Positions 40,923-54,525 of a stretch of 64,000 bases of DNA are shown piece after piece. The notes beneath the pieces were generated by a model. That model was not told the origin of the DNA, ran no database searches, and worked only from the letters and a program-made list of their open reading frames with translations. The stretch is from Apostichopus japonicus (taxonomy: Eukaryota > Echinodermata > Holothuroidea > Aspidochirotida > Stichopodidae), in NCBI RefSeq assembly GCF_037975245.1, contig NC_092574.1, positions 7,378,213 through 7,442,212 on the forward strand, in the 5' to 3' direction. Numbering within the stretch: position 1 is the first letter of the stretch; the number at the start of each line of letters is the position of its first letter. The position numbers and the translations under genes were made by a program.

Positions 40923-43466
40923 AGATTAGAAACCTAAGCAGAATATGACTGTCGGAATATGCAGTCGAATTACGCCATGGGACACTACATATTTCGTCGC
41001 TACAAAGGCATAGGAGGGTATAGTTATATATGTTGAGATTGATGTCATTGGGTGGGGTACAGGGATAACCAAGGGGGGGGGGAACCCTTATGGGGATCGG
41101 GAAACACGGCCCCGGAAAATTGCAGCCTTTTTCAGGTATTTTCTTTCGTAGAGAAATTTCAAGCGCAAAATACCCTCTTTCTCTTGTTGTTTGTCTTTTG
41201 TTTGCTTGGTTTGACAAATTCTCAATATTTGAGGTTATCAGAAATGACACACGTTTGCACTGTCCATGAGATCTGCAGCCGATAAAAGAATATTTAAAGT
41301 ACAAGTTAGTAAATGATAGTAAGGCTGAAAATTGGGTACTAGATCTGCTTCGAATGTATACGTCTCTCTCTACTGAGTTTCGGCCATCTTCGTTCAGAAA
41401 ATAACATTTTCTGGCAAGCCTAATATGTTTTTTTTTATGTTATCGCGATTTTATACAACAAACAAATAAATCCCCGCAAGTATATTCTTGTGGAGACAAA
41501 ATACCCTATGTCCTGAAAAGTTGAAATGAGAAGAATAACACCATAATTTTTCTTCCTTGGTTGGGGGAAGGGGGAGGGGGGGGTTGATCAAGTTTGTCAT
41601 CTTCAACCTTGTGTCATGAAGGAATCACTTTGCATAATTTAAGGTTCCAACCTTTTCCCCATCTTTTGCACATTATACCTTGTTGATTTGTTGTGATAGA
41701 TACCTTGTTCGTAAAATTTATATATCAATATGAAAACTATCTTAGTAATCAAATTTATACCCCTCACCCGGAACTGAACTGAACACATCAGACAACCCTT
41801 TACCTTAGAACTCAATATTTTTTTTATAGGTGTCAGTATGTCATAAAATAACATTAGGATAGTATACGTCATCTAATCTTTTTAAGCATGACAGTGTTGT
41901 TTGTATTCCCATTCGGGGAGAGAGCACCCCTCATCCCCCCCCCCCCACACACACACACATTTCGTCCTTCACCCTCATTACCACTGGTTATGTCAGTTTG
42001 TAAAATCACATTATTCACAGCCCGGACGCATTTCTATAATACCGTAAGGAACTCCCCCACATCAAACAAAATGTTTACTTTGTAGACTTTCTAGGTGATC
42101 AATAATTCTATATACAAACCTAGAATTGGGGTTCTTCTATGGTTTTTACCTATATTCTGTGGAGAGGTCATGGACAGTGCTAACGTAGTCCACAACGTCA
42201 TTCTGCAGAGGTATTCTGCATAGGTATGACACACGTATATCAGCCGCCCCACCTCCACCAACCACCCCCCCCTCCTCCCCCGCTCCCCTCTGTTCAGCCT
42301 GATCGGACTCCGCTTCTTAACCTTATTCTGGCACGTATTATTCCGTTCTCCTAAAATAAAAAAATCGTCGTCATTTTCGCAGTTTGAAGTTACATAGGAA
42401 GAAAGTGCCTCTTGAAAGGAGTCTATACCTGGAATGGAAACATTTTGAGAAACATCTTGATCTAAAGAGCGATTATTATTTTGAACAAATTTTTAAGGAG
42501 TAATATTATGTCTCGAAACCCGATGCGATATCATTCGTCGTCTTGTTTTCAAGGATGGGAGAGGGACGGGGGGGTGGGGTTCGTTGATAAACATTAAAAC
42601 CCATCTTACGACGATGCATATATAATTGAAACATTAAACTGTAAAGATGAAATAAGATACAGTAATATTTCTTGTCGTGAGTTGACAAGTAATTGCATTT
42701 TGGTAGTCAGTTATTTGTAAGTATTTATGATTTGTCACGAAATTCGGCAGTCCGAGTGTGGCAAATGGGCTATAAATACTTCTAAAATGTATCAATATAA
42801 TGGATGTTGTTTGCGCTCTTAAAACCGATTAGCTACAAATTTTGAAGGGCAGTTTTGAAGTTTATACTGTCGAGTGAAACATAGAGATGGATGGGTTTTT
42901 TTTTTAGGGAAACAGAATCAAAGATTCCAGTGATATGAAAAGATGAGAGCACGAATACATAAAAGAAACGTGTTAAGAATTAACATTTAACCAAAACGCA
43001 TAAGTGCAATGCGGAAATGATTTTTTTTTCTTTTTTTATGATTGAAGCTGAGAATGTGGAATGTTTTAAAATTTGATTAAGGAAAACATTAAACCTACCG
43101 TGAAAGGATTTAGGATTTGTCTATATAGGCTGGGATACTTTATTATCACGTTGAGCTTCAAGGGTAGATAAGTATCACGTATTAGGCGATGAAGCGAACC
43201 ATTCAATCGAAACTTCATAAACATATGTGAACTTAGTTGGATATAGCGTTAGGAAAAAATACGGTTCTTCCCAATGACTAACCTATGGTGTCTACTTATT
43301 TGAAACTGTGCGAGGATGGTGGGTAAACGAACTGTTTGTAACGCTACTATACCTAGGTTATTTATTCATTATTATTAGTATTATTATAACTTATCATCTT
43401 GACACACTGAGGGGTCCTTTCGTTATTGGAAGCATGTGGCATGGCACAGGGTATGCTGTACTTTCA
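40923..43466. other. Non-coding intron 1 segment
   Basis: Contains G runs (41075, 41570), C runs (41936, 42265) and T runs. No gene or bounded element recognised. Confidence 0.45.
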
Positions 43467-43499
43467 TATATATAATTATATTGATATATATATACATAT

Positions 43500-43531
<32 letters not shown>

Positions 43532-43623
43532 CCATATATCTATATATATGCTATATATAGGCTATGTATATAGGCTATGTATATAGCCTATATATAGCCT
43601 ATATATATAGCCTATATATATAG

Positions 43624-43720
<97 letters not shown>
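43467..43720. repeat. (TA)n with AGGCTATG / TAGCCTA units
   Basis: A TA array containing both AGGCTA and its complement TAGCCTA in blocks at 43545-43630, then about 90 bp of pure TA. Confidence 0.95.
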
Positions 43721-45028
43721 TAAACATGGCTTATGCAAATGCCATATTTATAGACTACGTCGGTTGTCGACAAAATACCAGATAGGGGAGTAGTAACTAG
43801 ATAACCCTTATACCGTTCATTTATGGGCAAACGCAACCCGAATGAAATTTCAGATTTTCATTATTACAATTTTTTTTACTGCAAGAGTATTAAATTTTGC
43901 TCCTATGAGAGATGTGCAAAAACCAAATTGGAAGGTTATCTCATCCTTAAAATTGATTGTCCTTAACTCTTCGTCAAAGTGCAAAGCAGTGAATTGGTTA
44001 ACAAATTTGGCGAGAGAGCGTTAAAATATGGCTTTAAACATATTCACTTCCTTTTTCCTCTCGCACGACATTGTGGAACGGCATTTGACATGACATTGCA
44101 AAAGCATCCTCATCATTTTGATGTCCTGTACCTCGGTGGATATGAAGGCAAGCTTCTTCATCTTGCTTCGGCGAACCGACAAAAATATCGATCACTTTGA
44201 GGTGATTTGCTGCCACAAAGGGACTGAGTGATCGAGTTATCGATTTGTACGGTACTCTTGTCTTTGGTAAGAACTTCCGTATGTTAAGGGTCAGAGACCC
44301 CCGTTGGTGTCCGGATTAGCCACAAGTCGCAGCAATGAGTTTTACAAACGACATACACACAAATACCCACTCTTCACTCAGTACCATGTAAATGACACTT
44401 GTGATTATTTTTATAGCTAGCATTTTTCAATAAATAAAGATCGTCTCAACGGAAGTGACAGATCATATAGAACTGATAAATTTGGCAGCAAGTTTTTTTT
44501 TTTTCGTCATGACGCAGAAACAATTAATTATAAAGCTGGAAGGAGATGAATACATCTTGTTTATTAATAAATAAGAAAAGAGAAAAAATCAAGATGAAAA
44601 ATCGCTAGGGATTTTCAAGACTAAGAAAAATGAGATTCCCACGTCGTTATTTCATGACAGAATTACATGACAGCCTCGGCAACATTTTGACTATCCTTAA
44701 TTTACCATGCAGATTTCTTTTCCTTCTTTGTTTTTCTCATATTGTCTTCTTGTACTAAACGGTATCTTCTTAATTTGTTCATATAGGTCGTAGCCCCTCT
44801 AAATTATTATCTTCATGTGACGTATAATTTTTTGGATTGAGAGCTTTTACGATTTTGTAAATAAATGATGTCATTTTGATGAATTCAAATAGTTTTAAAG
44901 CATGATTTTGACAACCAAGTTAGCTTTATAAGATCTCGATGGCAATGTGCTGGATTTGAATCTTTGCCACAATTTGTGATAAATTATTTTTGCACATCAT
45001 TATGCTTATTTCCCGATACACGATACCC
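43721..45028. other. Non-coding intron 1 segment with one protein-like frame
   Basis: A frame of about 73 codons ending at 44200 (KYGFKHIHFLFPL and HHFDVLYLGGYEG) has a richer amino-acid mix than its neighbours, but I cannot name it and see no splice sites that use it. The rest is AT-rich DNA with nothing recognised. Confidence 0.3.
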
Positions 45029-45100
45029 GATCATCGGGTTCGAATCCCGGTGGAGACTGGAATTTTTTTTAACTGTTCTGGATTTTCCAACTCACTACAA
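45029..45100 (+). mobile_element. tRNA-derived SINE family A, 3' part
   Basis: It contains the box B region GGGTTCGAATCCCGGTGGAG, the body CTGGAATTTTTTTTAACTG and the end TTTTCCAACTCACTAC, running into a TA tail. This matches the minus-strand copy at 2938-3055. Most of the tRNA head 5' of box B is missing or diverged. Confidence 0.68.
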
Positions 45101-45382
45101 ATATATATATATATATATATATATAATTGTAGTGAGTTATATATATATATATATATACGTTTTCATTTATATAAATATATATATATATATATATATAAAT
45201 ATTGCATATATGTATAGCCTATATATATAGCCTATATAAATAGTTTATATATATATATATATAGCCTATATATATATAACCTATATAGATAGCCTATATA
45301 TATATATATAGCCTATATAAATAGTTTATATATATAGCCTATATATATAACCTATATATATAGCCCATATATATATATTTAT
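45101..45382. repeat. (TA)n and TAGCCTATATA array
   Basis: TA tracts interrupted first by TTGTAGTGAGTT, then by a series of TAGCCTATATA and TAACCTATATA units to 45370. Confidence 0.93.
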
Positions 45383-46433
45383 TTATTCAAAAACTATGTA
45401 TAAAACAATTCACTCAATCTACGCCATCCACCCCCCCCCCCCACTTCCCAAGACATGAATATATAGTGTGTACTCATGCTTGTATATGTCAGGTACAATC
45501 ACACGAGAGTAACATTCAATAATTGAAGCTTTGAAATTTAGTCCAAAAGATGTGATCCCTTTTGGAAAAGATTAACTTCCGTATATCACAAAGAATTCAT
45601 TCTACTGTGATATTAAAGTTGAAATTTCTCTCAAATTTATGCCTTGAATCGCGGTTGATATCATTTATGCATGATTCATGCATATTTGTATGAGGTAAAT
45701 ATAGCTCCCATGTTGTCTAATCTGTCAGGACAAAAGCTTCTCTTGAAGTTATCCAAACGTGCATCGTTCCTCATATTAAGATTATCTGCACAAGTTTTAA
45801 GCACAGAGTTTTTGCATATTCTGACTTTTGTTTTCTCGTAGTACGAGGTAGAACTATCGAATGTTTGGTCTTATAGCTTAAACATGTAACATTTAGCAAC
45901 AACGAAAAACAGAAAAATAAATTGTTACCGAGAGAGATATGTTTTATAAACTGTGGGACTACAAGTTATTTTATAGTTAATTCATTAAGCCACCATGACT
46001 TCTGGTTTTGTAACCTATTCAAAATACCCTGACATATGTTCTTTGCAATGTCATAGTTTTGCCACAAAGCTGAAAAATATAAAATTATCAATACAATGTT
46101 GTTCTTCTCTCACTGTGATAAACAAAACATGTAATTAGCATATAAAGCATATAAATACGACATATAAAGCATTGTACCACTACACCGCCTAAACAGCTGA
46201 CGAACGATGTATAAAAGGCATATATAGTACATTACAAATACGTGCTGCTATATGGGTAACTGTAATCCATCATCTAGCATGAAATCACTGACATTTCACA
46301 CACACACAACCCCCCCCCCCCCCCAAAAAAAATGATAATGATTATAATAATAATTTAAAATTTAAATTTAAATTTAAAATTTAAATTTAAAATTAAACTT
46401 AAAAACTTAACAAAGTAATAAAATGTGTAAAGG
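45383..46433. other. End part of intron 1
   Basis: Holds a C run at 46311-46325 and an AAATTT-based repeat at 46355-46400. No gene seen. Confidence 0.5.
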
Positions 46434-46482
46434 TGAGTTGGCCTGACGTTTCGATCGTAGCAGGATCTTCTTCAGAGGCTAA
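46434..46482 (-). mobile_element. Possible Penelope-like element tail fragment
   Basis: On the minus strand the string GCCTCTGAAGAAGATCCTGC followed by GATCGAAACGTCAGGCC resembles the CTGAAGAAG...CGAAACGTC motif that recurs in Penelope-like and related repeats. Only this short piece is recognisable, and no GIY-YIG or reverse transcriptase frame is adjacent. Confidence 0.3.
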
Positions 46483-46734
46483 ATGACAAGTAACAGTAAC
46501 AGAAGGGACAAAAACATGCACAGAATACAGACAGGTTAATGAGCACGGTGAACACAAAAAATAATAAAAAAAGCTTTTAACACGTATGCTTATGAAAAAC
46601 TCTACCATAATTTTCAAACAACTTTGAGGATCAAAGTTCTCTTTGATCGTGAGCTTTCTAGATTAATAGTTAACTTTCTACCATTGTTGATTTACACTTT
46701 TGTTGATGGGATTGTTCTCCTATTGTCTCAACAG

Positions 46735-46872
46735 TGCCATCCTGGGATAGCTGTCGACGCTCTTTACGATCAACTTTACAGACGACCAAATATGATGATG
46801 TTCCTCGGATGCTCCTGCTCAGAGGTGTCCAAACGAGCAGCCATGATTCTTCCATACTGGAACACTGTTATG
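46735..46872 (+). CDS. GABA-B-type receptor, coding exon 2
   Basis: It encodes 46 residues (143-188 of the model) of Venus-flytrap lobe 1, from CHPGIAVDALYDQLY to MILPYWNTVM. The first residue, Cys143, and the Cys in GCSCS (167-171) match the disulphide pair of GABBR1 (KCDPG and GCSSVS). Ser171, aligned from the right-hand side, occupies the place of the GABA-binding serine of GCSSVS; the loop here is two residues longer. The acceptor is tattgtctcaacag and the donor ATG|gtaaat, both at codon boundaries. Joining to exon 3 restores the conserved WN..MLSY segment (WNLIVLSY in GABBR1). Confidence 0.92.
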
Positions 46873-47210
46873 GTAAATATTATTTTTTGTTTTCCACTGA
46901 AGTAACTATAAAGAAAACTAAGGATATGCTGGATGCTCAAGCTAATTGTTTAATGAAGAAATTGCTGAAGTTGCTTTCTACATCTTGAAGTTAAAACCAC
47001 ATCTTCAAAGCATTGTGTATCGCAAAGATATGCATTTTTTTACAGTGAATTAATTTATATTTGTAATTGGGATATTTTGTACAATGTAGGCATCTGGCAA
47101 CATCAGATTGAGTAATGTCTTCATGATAATTGAGCTGACCATGTCGTTGTTTAAGTTAAAATATAATACTTCAATCATTATCTACAGAGGGAAGTAATGT
47201 TTCAATTTTA

Positions 47211-47522
47211 TACATCTGATATACCCTATATACACCTGAAATAATCACACCTATCCCCCTCCCTTACTGTAGGCAAAGTAGATATAAGTCTACTGGTAGC
47301 GACGCTTACATAATCTACAACGATTACGGTTAAATCCACTGGTACTTCCACTACACTATCATAGTGATACACATCCCTTATACATCTGATACACCCTATA
47401 TAGCACCTGAAATAATAACACCTATCTCCCTCCCTCACTATAGTCATAGTAGATATAAGTCTACTGGTAGCTAGTCTTATATATCTACAACGATTACGGT
47501 TAAATCCACTGGTACTTCCCAC
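47211..47522. repeat. Tandem duplication, unit about 140-170 bp
   Basis: TACATCTGATA.ACCCTATATA starts both units (47211 and 47381). Both contain AGATATAAGTCTACTGGTAG and CTACAACGATTACGGTTAAA and end with CACTGGTACTTCC. The first unit has an extra TACACTATCATAGTGATACA segment at its end. Confidence 0.92.
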
Positions 47523-47849
47523 TTTACAACGTGTAGGCTTTTTGACGTGATTTATTGAAATCATTCGTAGACTATTTCGTGAGTTTGTCATGACACTGTA
47601 TACCGTTGTTGTTTCTAATGCTAACCCTGCAACTACCCAATTCACCGTCTTATTTCGTGTATCATCATCATCATCATCATCAGCCCTGTCACGTTTATTT
47701 TATTTCCGTTCCGGTGTTCTTGGTTAATGGAGAAGTTTATTTTCTGTAGCGACCCTTTGTTAGTCGTGGCAAATATCAATGTCTGACAGATGGAACATAT
47801 TTAATTTATGCATGAACGTCTGTAAGAAAAGTAATTTACATTACGTATC

Positions 47850-47857
47850 TATCTATA

Positions 47858-47899
<42 letters not shown>

Positions 47900-47900
47900 C

Positions 47901-47963
<63 letters not shown>

Positions 47964-47965
47964 TA
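47850..47965. repeat. (TA)n microsatellite
   Basis: About 110 bp of TA preceded by a few CTAT units. Confidence 0.95.
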
Positions 47966-49810
47966 CTATATAACCGAGCTTTCCGTTCCCGTCAATAATT
48001 AATGGGGTTGATATTAAATATAACCTACTGGGCTTATTTTCACAGCGTGATTGGGTACAGCTTGTTTCTCTCCAGACGGTTAAGCCACAGCTATAAATTT
48101 CAAATCAAGCCTGGGATAGATCTCAAGAGTAGTTTATGACTTACGACAAGAGCGTGATACTATATATATATAACATGCAATATGAGAAGGACCAAACATA
48201 TACTCGTTGCTGGTAGTGAAAGCAAATACAGTTATTTTATATTCTTAGCTTAAAGAACGATTATAATTAATTTGAAACTTGTATACTAAATTTATAGAAA
48301 TGACTAAAAATCATATTCGAGAAACTGTTCCATTTTATCCGAACATATTGAAGTGATTTTGGGGTTGCCCGACCCCTTCCCCAAAGCCAATAACCTGCTA
48401 ATTATGTACCCCTCCCCCCCCCCCCTGCATTGCTTGGGAACCCTCTTGTGGGCTGCCTCTGCTCATGTAAAAAGTACCGTGCATATTACGCAGTATAATA
48501 TTTTCAGAATTAGTGTTAGATTTATCCTTAAGTGTCTTGTTTTTTTATAGTTACAATATAAAACAGAAGAGGGAAGTTCTCATAGTTAGTAGTTTAAAAC
48601 TGTAATTGATTCAAAATGACAATAGCGCCAGGACTCAGTTACTGACGTCATCATGCATATATTATCCTCGGGGGAAATTCTCGATGTTTAAGATGATTTC
48701 ACGACGAAAATCTTGAAATTAAACACAAAATATGGCCATGAGGAACCGATTACGAAAGTGTCCATACCATGCTCATATACTCTAGAACCTATATCTAACG
48801 TCCATGCTTTTACCAAATTCTACCTGCCTCGAAGGTTGTCACGAAAAAAACACGTGTAATTTAATCTAACCAATACAGCTTGTAATGTCGGCTATATGCT
48901 GTGAACGCCACACAACTACACACCTATTATTGAAACTGTGCATTTAGCGACCTGCCGGTTGGTAATTGGTATATAAGTAACCCCTTTGATTATATATAAT
49001 CAAGTAACAGATGTTTCACCATACGACCCCAAAATTCATTAACTGAATCCCAAACTACACCTTTGTAGAGAGTGCAGATATACTCGAATAGCGATGGCCT
49101 TGTCTTAATACGAAAGGGGGCGAAAACTCGTTTCCAGGTGCAAAGAAAATTATTATGTTTTCATATTTGTGTAGGCCTTATTAATGAAGTTGACTTTTTG
49201 AACTCTTCTCAAGATGAAAAAATTTAATTAAAATAGCTTATCACGGTTGATCCGTAAAAAAAATGTAATTTACTGAACAACACGTTTATCATCTAGGAGT
49301 CAATGTAAAAGTTGAGGTAACCTCTGATTGGTGAGATCTCCTTGAAGTATACAAAGTGCTAATCACCCTCAATCCTCCGTGTGTCTTTTGGGAGTACCGG
49401 TCTAATCTCAGTTCTATCTGTATCCAAGCCCACTCATCGCCTACGCGGCAAATGACAAAATGTCTTTCGTAGATCACAGCTCTGGGATTTTTTTCAATAT
49501 ACTCAGCGATATACTTAATGTAACATGTCATTTCAACGTAGTTTATACCAATTTCCGCTTTCGATTTTTTATCAATTCTTCTTTCCCTCACCTTCCAGCG
49601 ATCTTTCTTTTTTATGTTATTAATGATCCGTCAAATGGAAGATCATGCACAATGGCATGAGACTTAGCACAGCCCTGAGGGATATTTACCCGAAACTAGA
49701 GACGCACATTACGGACTGCTTAAGAAACATCAAGTTTCTCAACTGGAGACATGTTGTGACAAATGAGTGTAGGATTACCTGCACTTTTTGCTAGAAAGAG
49801 CATGAGAGAG

Positions 49811-50224
49811 CTTTTTCTTTTTTCCCCTTTCTTTTCTATTCTTTTCTTTCCTTTCTATTCTTTTCTTTTCTATTCTTTTCTATTCTTTTCTTTTCTTTTC
49901 TATTCTTTTCTATTCTTTTCTATTCTTTTCTATTCTTTTCTATTCTATTCTATTCCTTTCTATTCTTTTCTTTTCTATTCTATTCTATTCTTTTCTATTC
50001 TATTCTATTCTTTACTATTCTTTTCTATTCTTTTCTTTTCTTTTCTACTCTTTTCTATTCTTTTCTATTCTTATATATTCTTTTCTATTCTTTTCTATTC
50101 TATTCTTTTATATCCTTTTCTATTCTTTTCTATTCTATTCTATTCTTTACTATTCTTTTCTTTTCTATTCTTTTCTATTCTATTCCTATTCTATTCCTTT
50201 CTATTCTTTTCTATTCTTTTCTCT
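49811..50224. repeat. (CTTTT)n/(CTATT)n pyrimidine tract
   Basis: About 410 bp built from pentanucleotides TTTTC and TATTC in irregular order, almost free of G. It lies 360 bp upstream of exon 3. The plus-strand FYSFLF frame is a by-product of the unit. Confidence 0.95.
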
Positions 50225-50586
50225 TTGCGTGAACCCTGCTCTTGTCACTAAATTTGAAAATTACTCCTTAAGGGAGTGGTCGTCCTGAGCATTCAAAAGA
50301 ATGATTTCTCACTCATTAGAATTAAACGTGCATGACGGGTTGCGAGTTTATTAAAATTTAAGTATAACTATAAAACTCATATTAAACGGTTTCAATCCTT
50401 CACTTTATAGGTTATAAATTCCTATATAGGTCATTATGTGAAAATGAGATGAACAACTTTGAAATGTTTTTGTGCGTGGTTAATTTGTTTGCTCGAAACA
50501 ACTTGTCGACGACAACTCAATGACATCTTTCACACATTTTTATTCGAACACGTTTTCCTATACTTTGGTCATCTCTCATTTTGTAG

Positions 50587-50757
50587 TTATCTTATGCATC
50601 TACCTCCGTTGCACTATCCGAAAGAGATTACTACAAGACCTTCTTCAGGACTGCAGTTCCGGATTCTTCGCACAATGCTGCCAGGGCAGCCTTTATCCGC
50701 CATTTTGGATGGAACACCGTTGCTACGCTAATGCAAGACCAAGAATTATTTTCATTG
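50587..50757 (+). CDS. GABA-B-type receptor, coding exon 3
   Basis: It encodes 57 residues (189-245). LSYASTSVALSERDYYKTFFRT matches [22 protein letters not shown] of GABBR1, and HFGWNTVATLMQDQELFS resembles the GABBR2 segment HYQWKRVGTLTQDVQRFS, so the exon mixes features of both subunits. At the GABA-contact position corresponding to the second serine of SSS the residue is Thr194, and the FFRTH histidine is Ala211. The acceptor is ctctcattttgtag and the donor TTG|gtaagt, both phase 0. Confidence 0.93.
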
Positions 50758-53064
50758 GTAAGTCGAAGAGATTTATTTCGTCTCTTTTCTCTTCTTTGAC
50801 GAGAATTTTGTTATTGAAAACAGCAGCGTGCAATGTCGTCCTTATGTTTCACTAACGACTTTTGTTAATTTTGGTTTTTACCCGGTGGACGGCTTTACTA
50901 TAATTTTTAAAGAGCTTATGTTGTTATCCAAATGTAAATATACTTTTAATTAGACTTCCTTCCTCCGCTGATCGTTGACGTATAACTTGAAAATTCTTGT
51001 GATTATTGATAATGACCTGTTTTGAACTTTCATGGCTCCCCTGACTGCTGTCACTGAACTTTCGAGATATTTGCTTCAATAATGATGCGAATTTGCCGCG
51101 GTCGCGGGACTTTTCTCAAAGGAAATTAAATCTTCCTGGTCATTTAAACTCCGATGCACTACAGGACAATTGTGTGCGAAATGAAGCATTTAACCGGTAT
51201 TGACTAATACTTAAAAATTTCAGTAGAATTAACACTGGCAATAAGGTGATATATTAATTGTCCATCATCATGCGCAAATCTAAGGATTTGGTAACAAACA
51301 CGCAAGGTCTTTGCAGAAAAGAAGTTGTCTACGAAATGGATAGTTTGGTTTGAACTTTAATTTTTTTTTTTTTACCATTGTGAGAAATATTCTGGTAAAA
51401 TCGCAAGATCCTCAGATTTCTCGAGAAGATAATTTTCGCGTACAATGTAGTTCAGACACGCACCCATATATACAATATCTTTCGAATTGTTATGGTCTTA
51501 ATTATTGTCATATTTGTATGTAGGCCTAATTGTGTATTTTGCTTTATAGTAGTTTTGATTGGTCTCTTTCTCTGTGCTTTTAGAAAGCGGAGCACCCCGT
51601 TAAGCACACAAGGGCTTATTGTTCCGCTTCCTTCGTGTTCATGTATTCTTCACCACTACTTCATGGCATTTGTTCTTGGTAAACATATAAATGCATGTTG
51701 TTAGAACCAAATAAAGATATGAAAAAGACTTAAAACCAAGTCGCTAATTGAGGAACTGACGGTTCATTTACTAATCTTGATAATTTCTTAAAACTTTGAT
51801 TCAGTATCTCATTAGTAATTCACATTATATTTTCCATTTTTTTTTATTTTCTCTCTTTTGTACATAAAGGGTAAAATAAAAACATTAAAGACGTGATTTA
51901 ATAATGCAAGTTATAGGAAAGGTATCGACATCTTGAATTTTAATGACTCAAACATATGTTTTGTTGTGTTTTGCAAAACTTTCAGTCGCTGTTACACAAA
52001 TATGTTCCTGTTTTGATATTTTCATAGAGGTGTGTATATGTGTTCATCTTATGCATGATTCTTAAAGTTGAGTCAATCCCTTATACCGGTATAAGCATTC
52101 ATCGAGTCCCCCATCCGGGAAGTTTCGTGCGTCTCAAATATTTTCCCCCTCGTGCACCTGTACCGTGTAATGTTGATTGATGTCAAACACAGATCCATAC
52201 AACATACGACTAATACAAATACTATCACGCGTGGCATTGACCAATTGTCTCCCCCCTCGCAAAGGTATGATATCAGCTTACCTAGACACGCGAAGGCAAA
52301 AAGGTTAGTCATATCTTATGTACATTACAATGTGCACATGTGAACTTTGTCCATGATGGTGAAGCATTGCACTTCAATCAACGTTTGTTCAACGGTGGAC
52401 AAATTAATGACAGGTATTTGTAACAGATCATTTACAAAGGTCAATTGAGAATGACAAAGTGACTGGCATTTCATTGGCCTCCGAGGTAAGAACTGTATCC
52501 GACTAACCAATCAGGTGAGGCCGATTCGCGGGAAGATTATGTTTTTTTGAGCCTGCACGTGTGAAGATCTGTGCGTGAAATAAATATAGTTTTAATTACT
52601 AGCTTTATGCTGTTTATTTATTGAGATGCTGTTGTATATCCTGTAACGCGCTGCAGATTAATCGCAAGTATAGATTCTGCTAAAAGAGAAGATCCAGATA
52701 CAGTTTGGAAGTCGATTTTTTGAAACATTTCATTTCCTTAATGTGGCTACGTTTTGACGTCAGTATATGAAACAAATGGACAAGTACTAAAGCAAAGGAG
52801 AGGAAGACCTATATGCGGTATATGTAAAGTACATCAATACAATAGATAAGAAGGCATTTAATAACTTATACAAGGGTTTTTGCTTCGTGTGGGAAGTCTT
52901 GCATCAAACCACAGCCTCATATACCTCCCCTTTCTCTTTTCCCAATTGAGAAAGTCGTGTGCGTAATATATGTAGTACCGTATGTGTAATGTGTAAAACC
53001 ATTACAATATATGTAATACGATGTTGAATACTCGAATATATTTATACATACAGGCTTGTTATAT

Positions 53065-53105
53065 TTAATATATATATATATATAATATATATATATATAA
53101 TATAT

Positions 53106-53173
<68 letters not shown>
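53065..53173. repeat. (TA)n microsatellite
   Basis: About 110 bp of TA with ATAATATA interruptions. Confidence 0.95.
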
Positions 53174-53174
<1 letters not shown>

Positions 53175-54345
53175 AGCCTAATCACAGTTAACACTAATTA
53201 AGTACTCATCTTATTCTCCTGCATTCCGATCCAAGAGTAGATTGTCATGGATTATAGAATCATGCCTCTGTTTGTCATACTTCAGTCATCGCTGTTTCAA
53301 GTGCATGCGATCTCCCCAAGTCCCAATTCATCTTCTTAAGATGACCTACATTCCCTAAACACATCCTTCCAATGCAACGGGATGGACATTGTGTGCTCGG
53401 ACGGCGAATCTTGTAGAGAAGCCGTTCGTCAATAAGTCCAGAAGCAATACGTCTATCATACGTGATCTCCAATCGATCCAAGGTATCCGGCTAAGTTTGG
53501 CTTGTGCCGGCGGCTGGGTCTTAAGTATCAAGCCAAACAAAAAATAGACTTCTTTCCCAAGCAGTATCCATTTCAGGTGGAAGCGATCTGATCGTCCACG
53601 GAAGTACTTCTTCCGTGCATGCATGGGTCTAAGCAACTGCATATGTGTAGTGGGGTATCTGTACAAAAAAGTCTGAAGAAAACATGGACATCAATGGACG
53701 GACGAGACGTCAATACACAGAAAGGAAAGTACACACCTGGCATTTGGGCAAAAGAACAAATGGCTGGATAAATGCTTTGGTGACAATAAATCAGAACTAG
53801 AAGAAGTCTTAAAATACCCGTCTACTATATTCTCTCTTTCATACTACCATCGATATTAAGTTAGGAATAGATGATTACAAAGTGAAGCTATAAAATACCT
53901 TAAATCTCCAACTTATAAACATATAATGAGGTATTATTACTCGACCTTGTCACTTAAGAAACAAAAAGTATGAAATTGATAAAAGTAAAAAACATATATA
54001 AAGCGGGAATAGAGGTCAAATTGTAAAAACAACAAAAATAAGCAGCATCCACAACACCAAAAACTATGATCGAAACTTGGACAACTTTGGGCTGAGTGAA
54101 CCTCAGTAGTCTTGACTCCTTTTGTGATGACCCTTAGATGGCCAGCACTTTCAACCGTAAATTTGTAATAAATGGAAAGAACGTATTTAGAATCGATTTG
54201 GGAATAACGCGATATTTACTATAGTATCACAAACAGAGGCTGTAAGATTTAAGGTCTCAAAACAAATTATAGTCCCATAATACGCCTTCTGACCAGTAGA
54301 ATCACCCTAACATATAGTGATATTGACGTTAGACTGTTACATAAA

Positions 54346-54525
<180 letters not shown>

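Larger units (their letters stand above)
46873..50586 (+). other. Intron 2 of the receptor gene (3.7 kb)
   Basis: Holds a tandem duplication, a TA array and a long pyrimidine tract, listed separately. The remaining sequence, including frames near 49289-49660, shows nothing I can identify. Confidence 0.8.

Noticed and set aside
49289-49591. 100-codon minus-strand frame in intron 2
   Set aside because: The residue mix is plausible but I recognise no family and find no flanking splice signals that extend it.
49763-50251. 162-codon FYSFLF frame
   Set aside because: It is the translation of a C/T pentanucleotide tract, which lacks purines needed for stop codons.
53275-53666. Overlapping minus-strand frames that look polypeptide-like
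   Set aside because: No recognisable motif, no splice context, and the two frames overlap each other. They could be a decayed retroelement, but I cannot support that.
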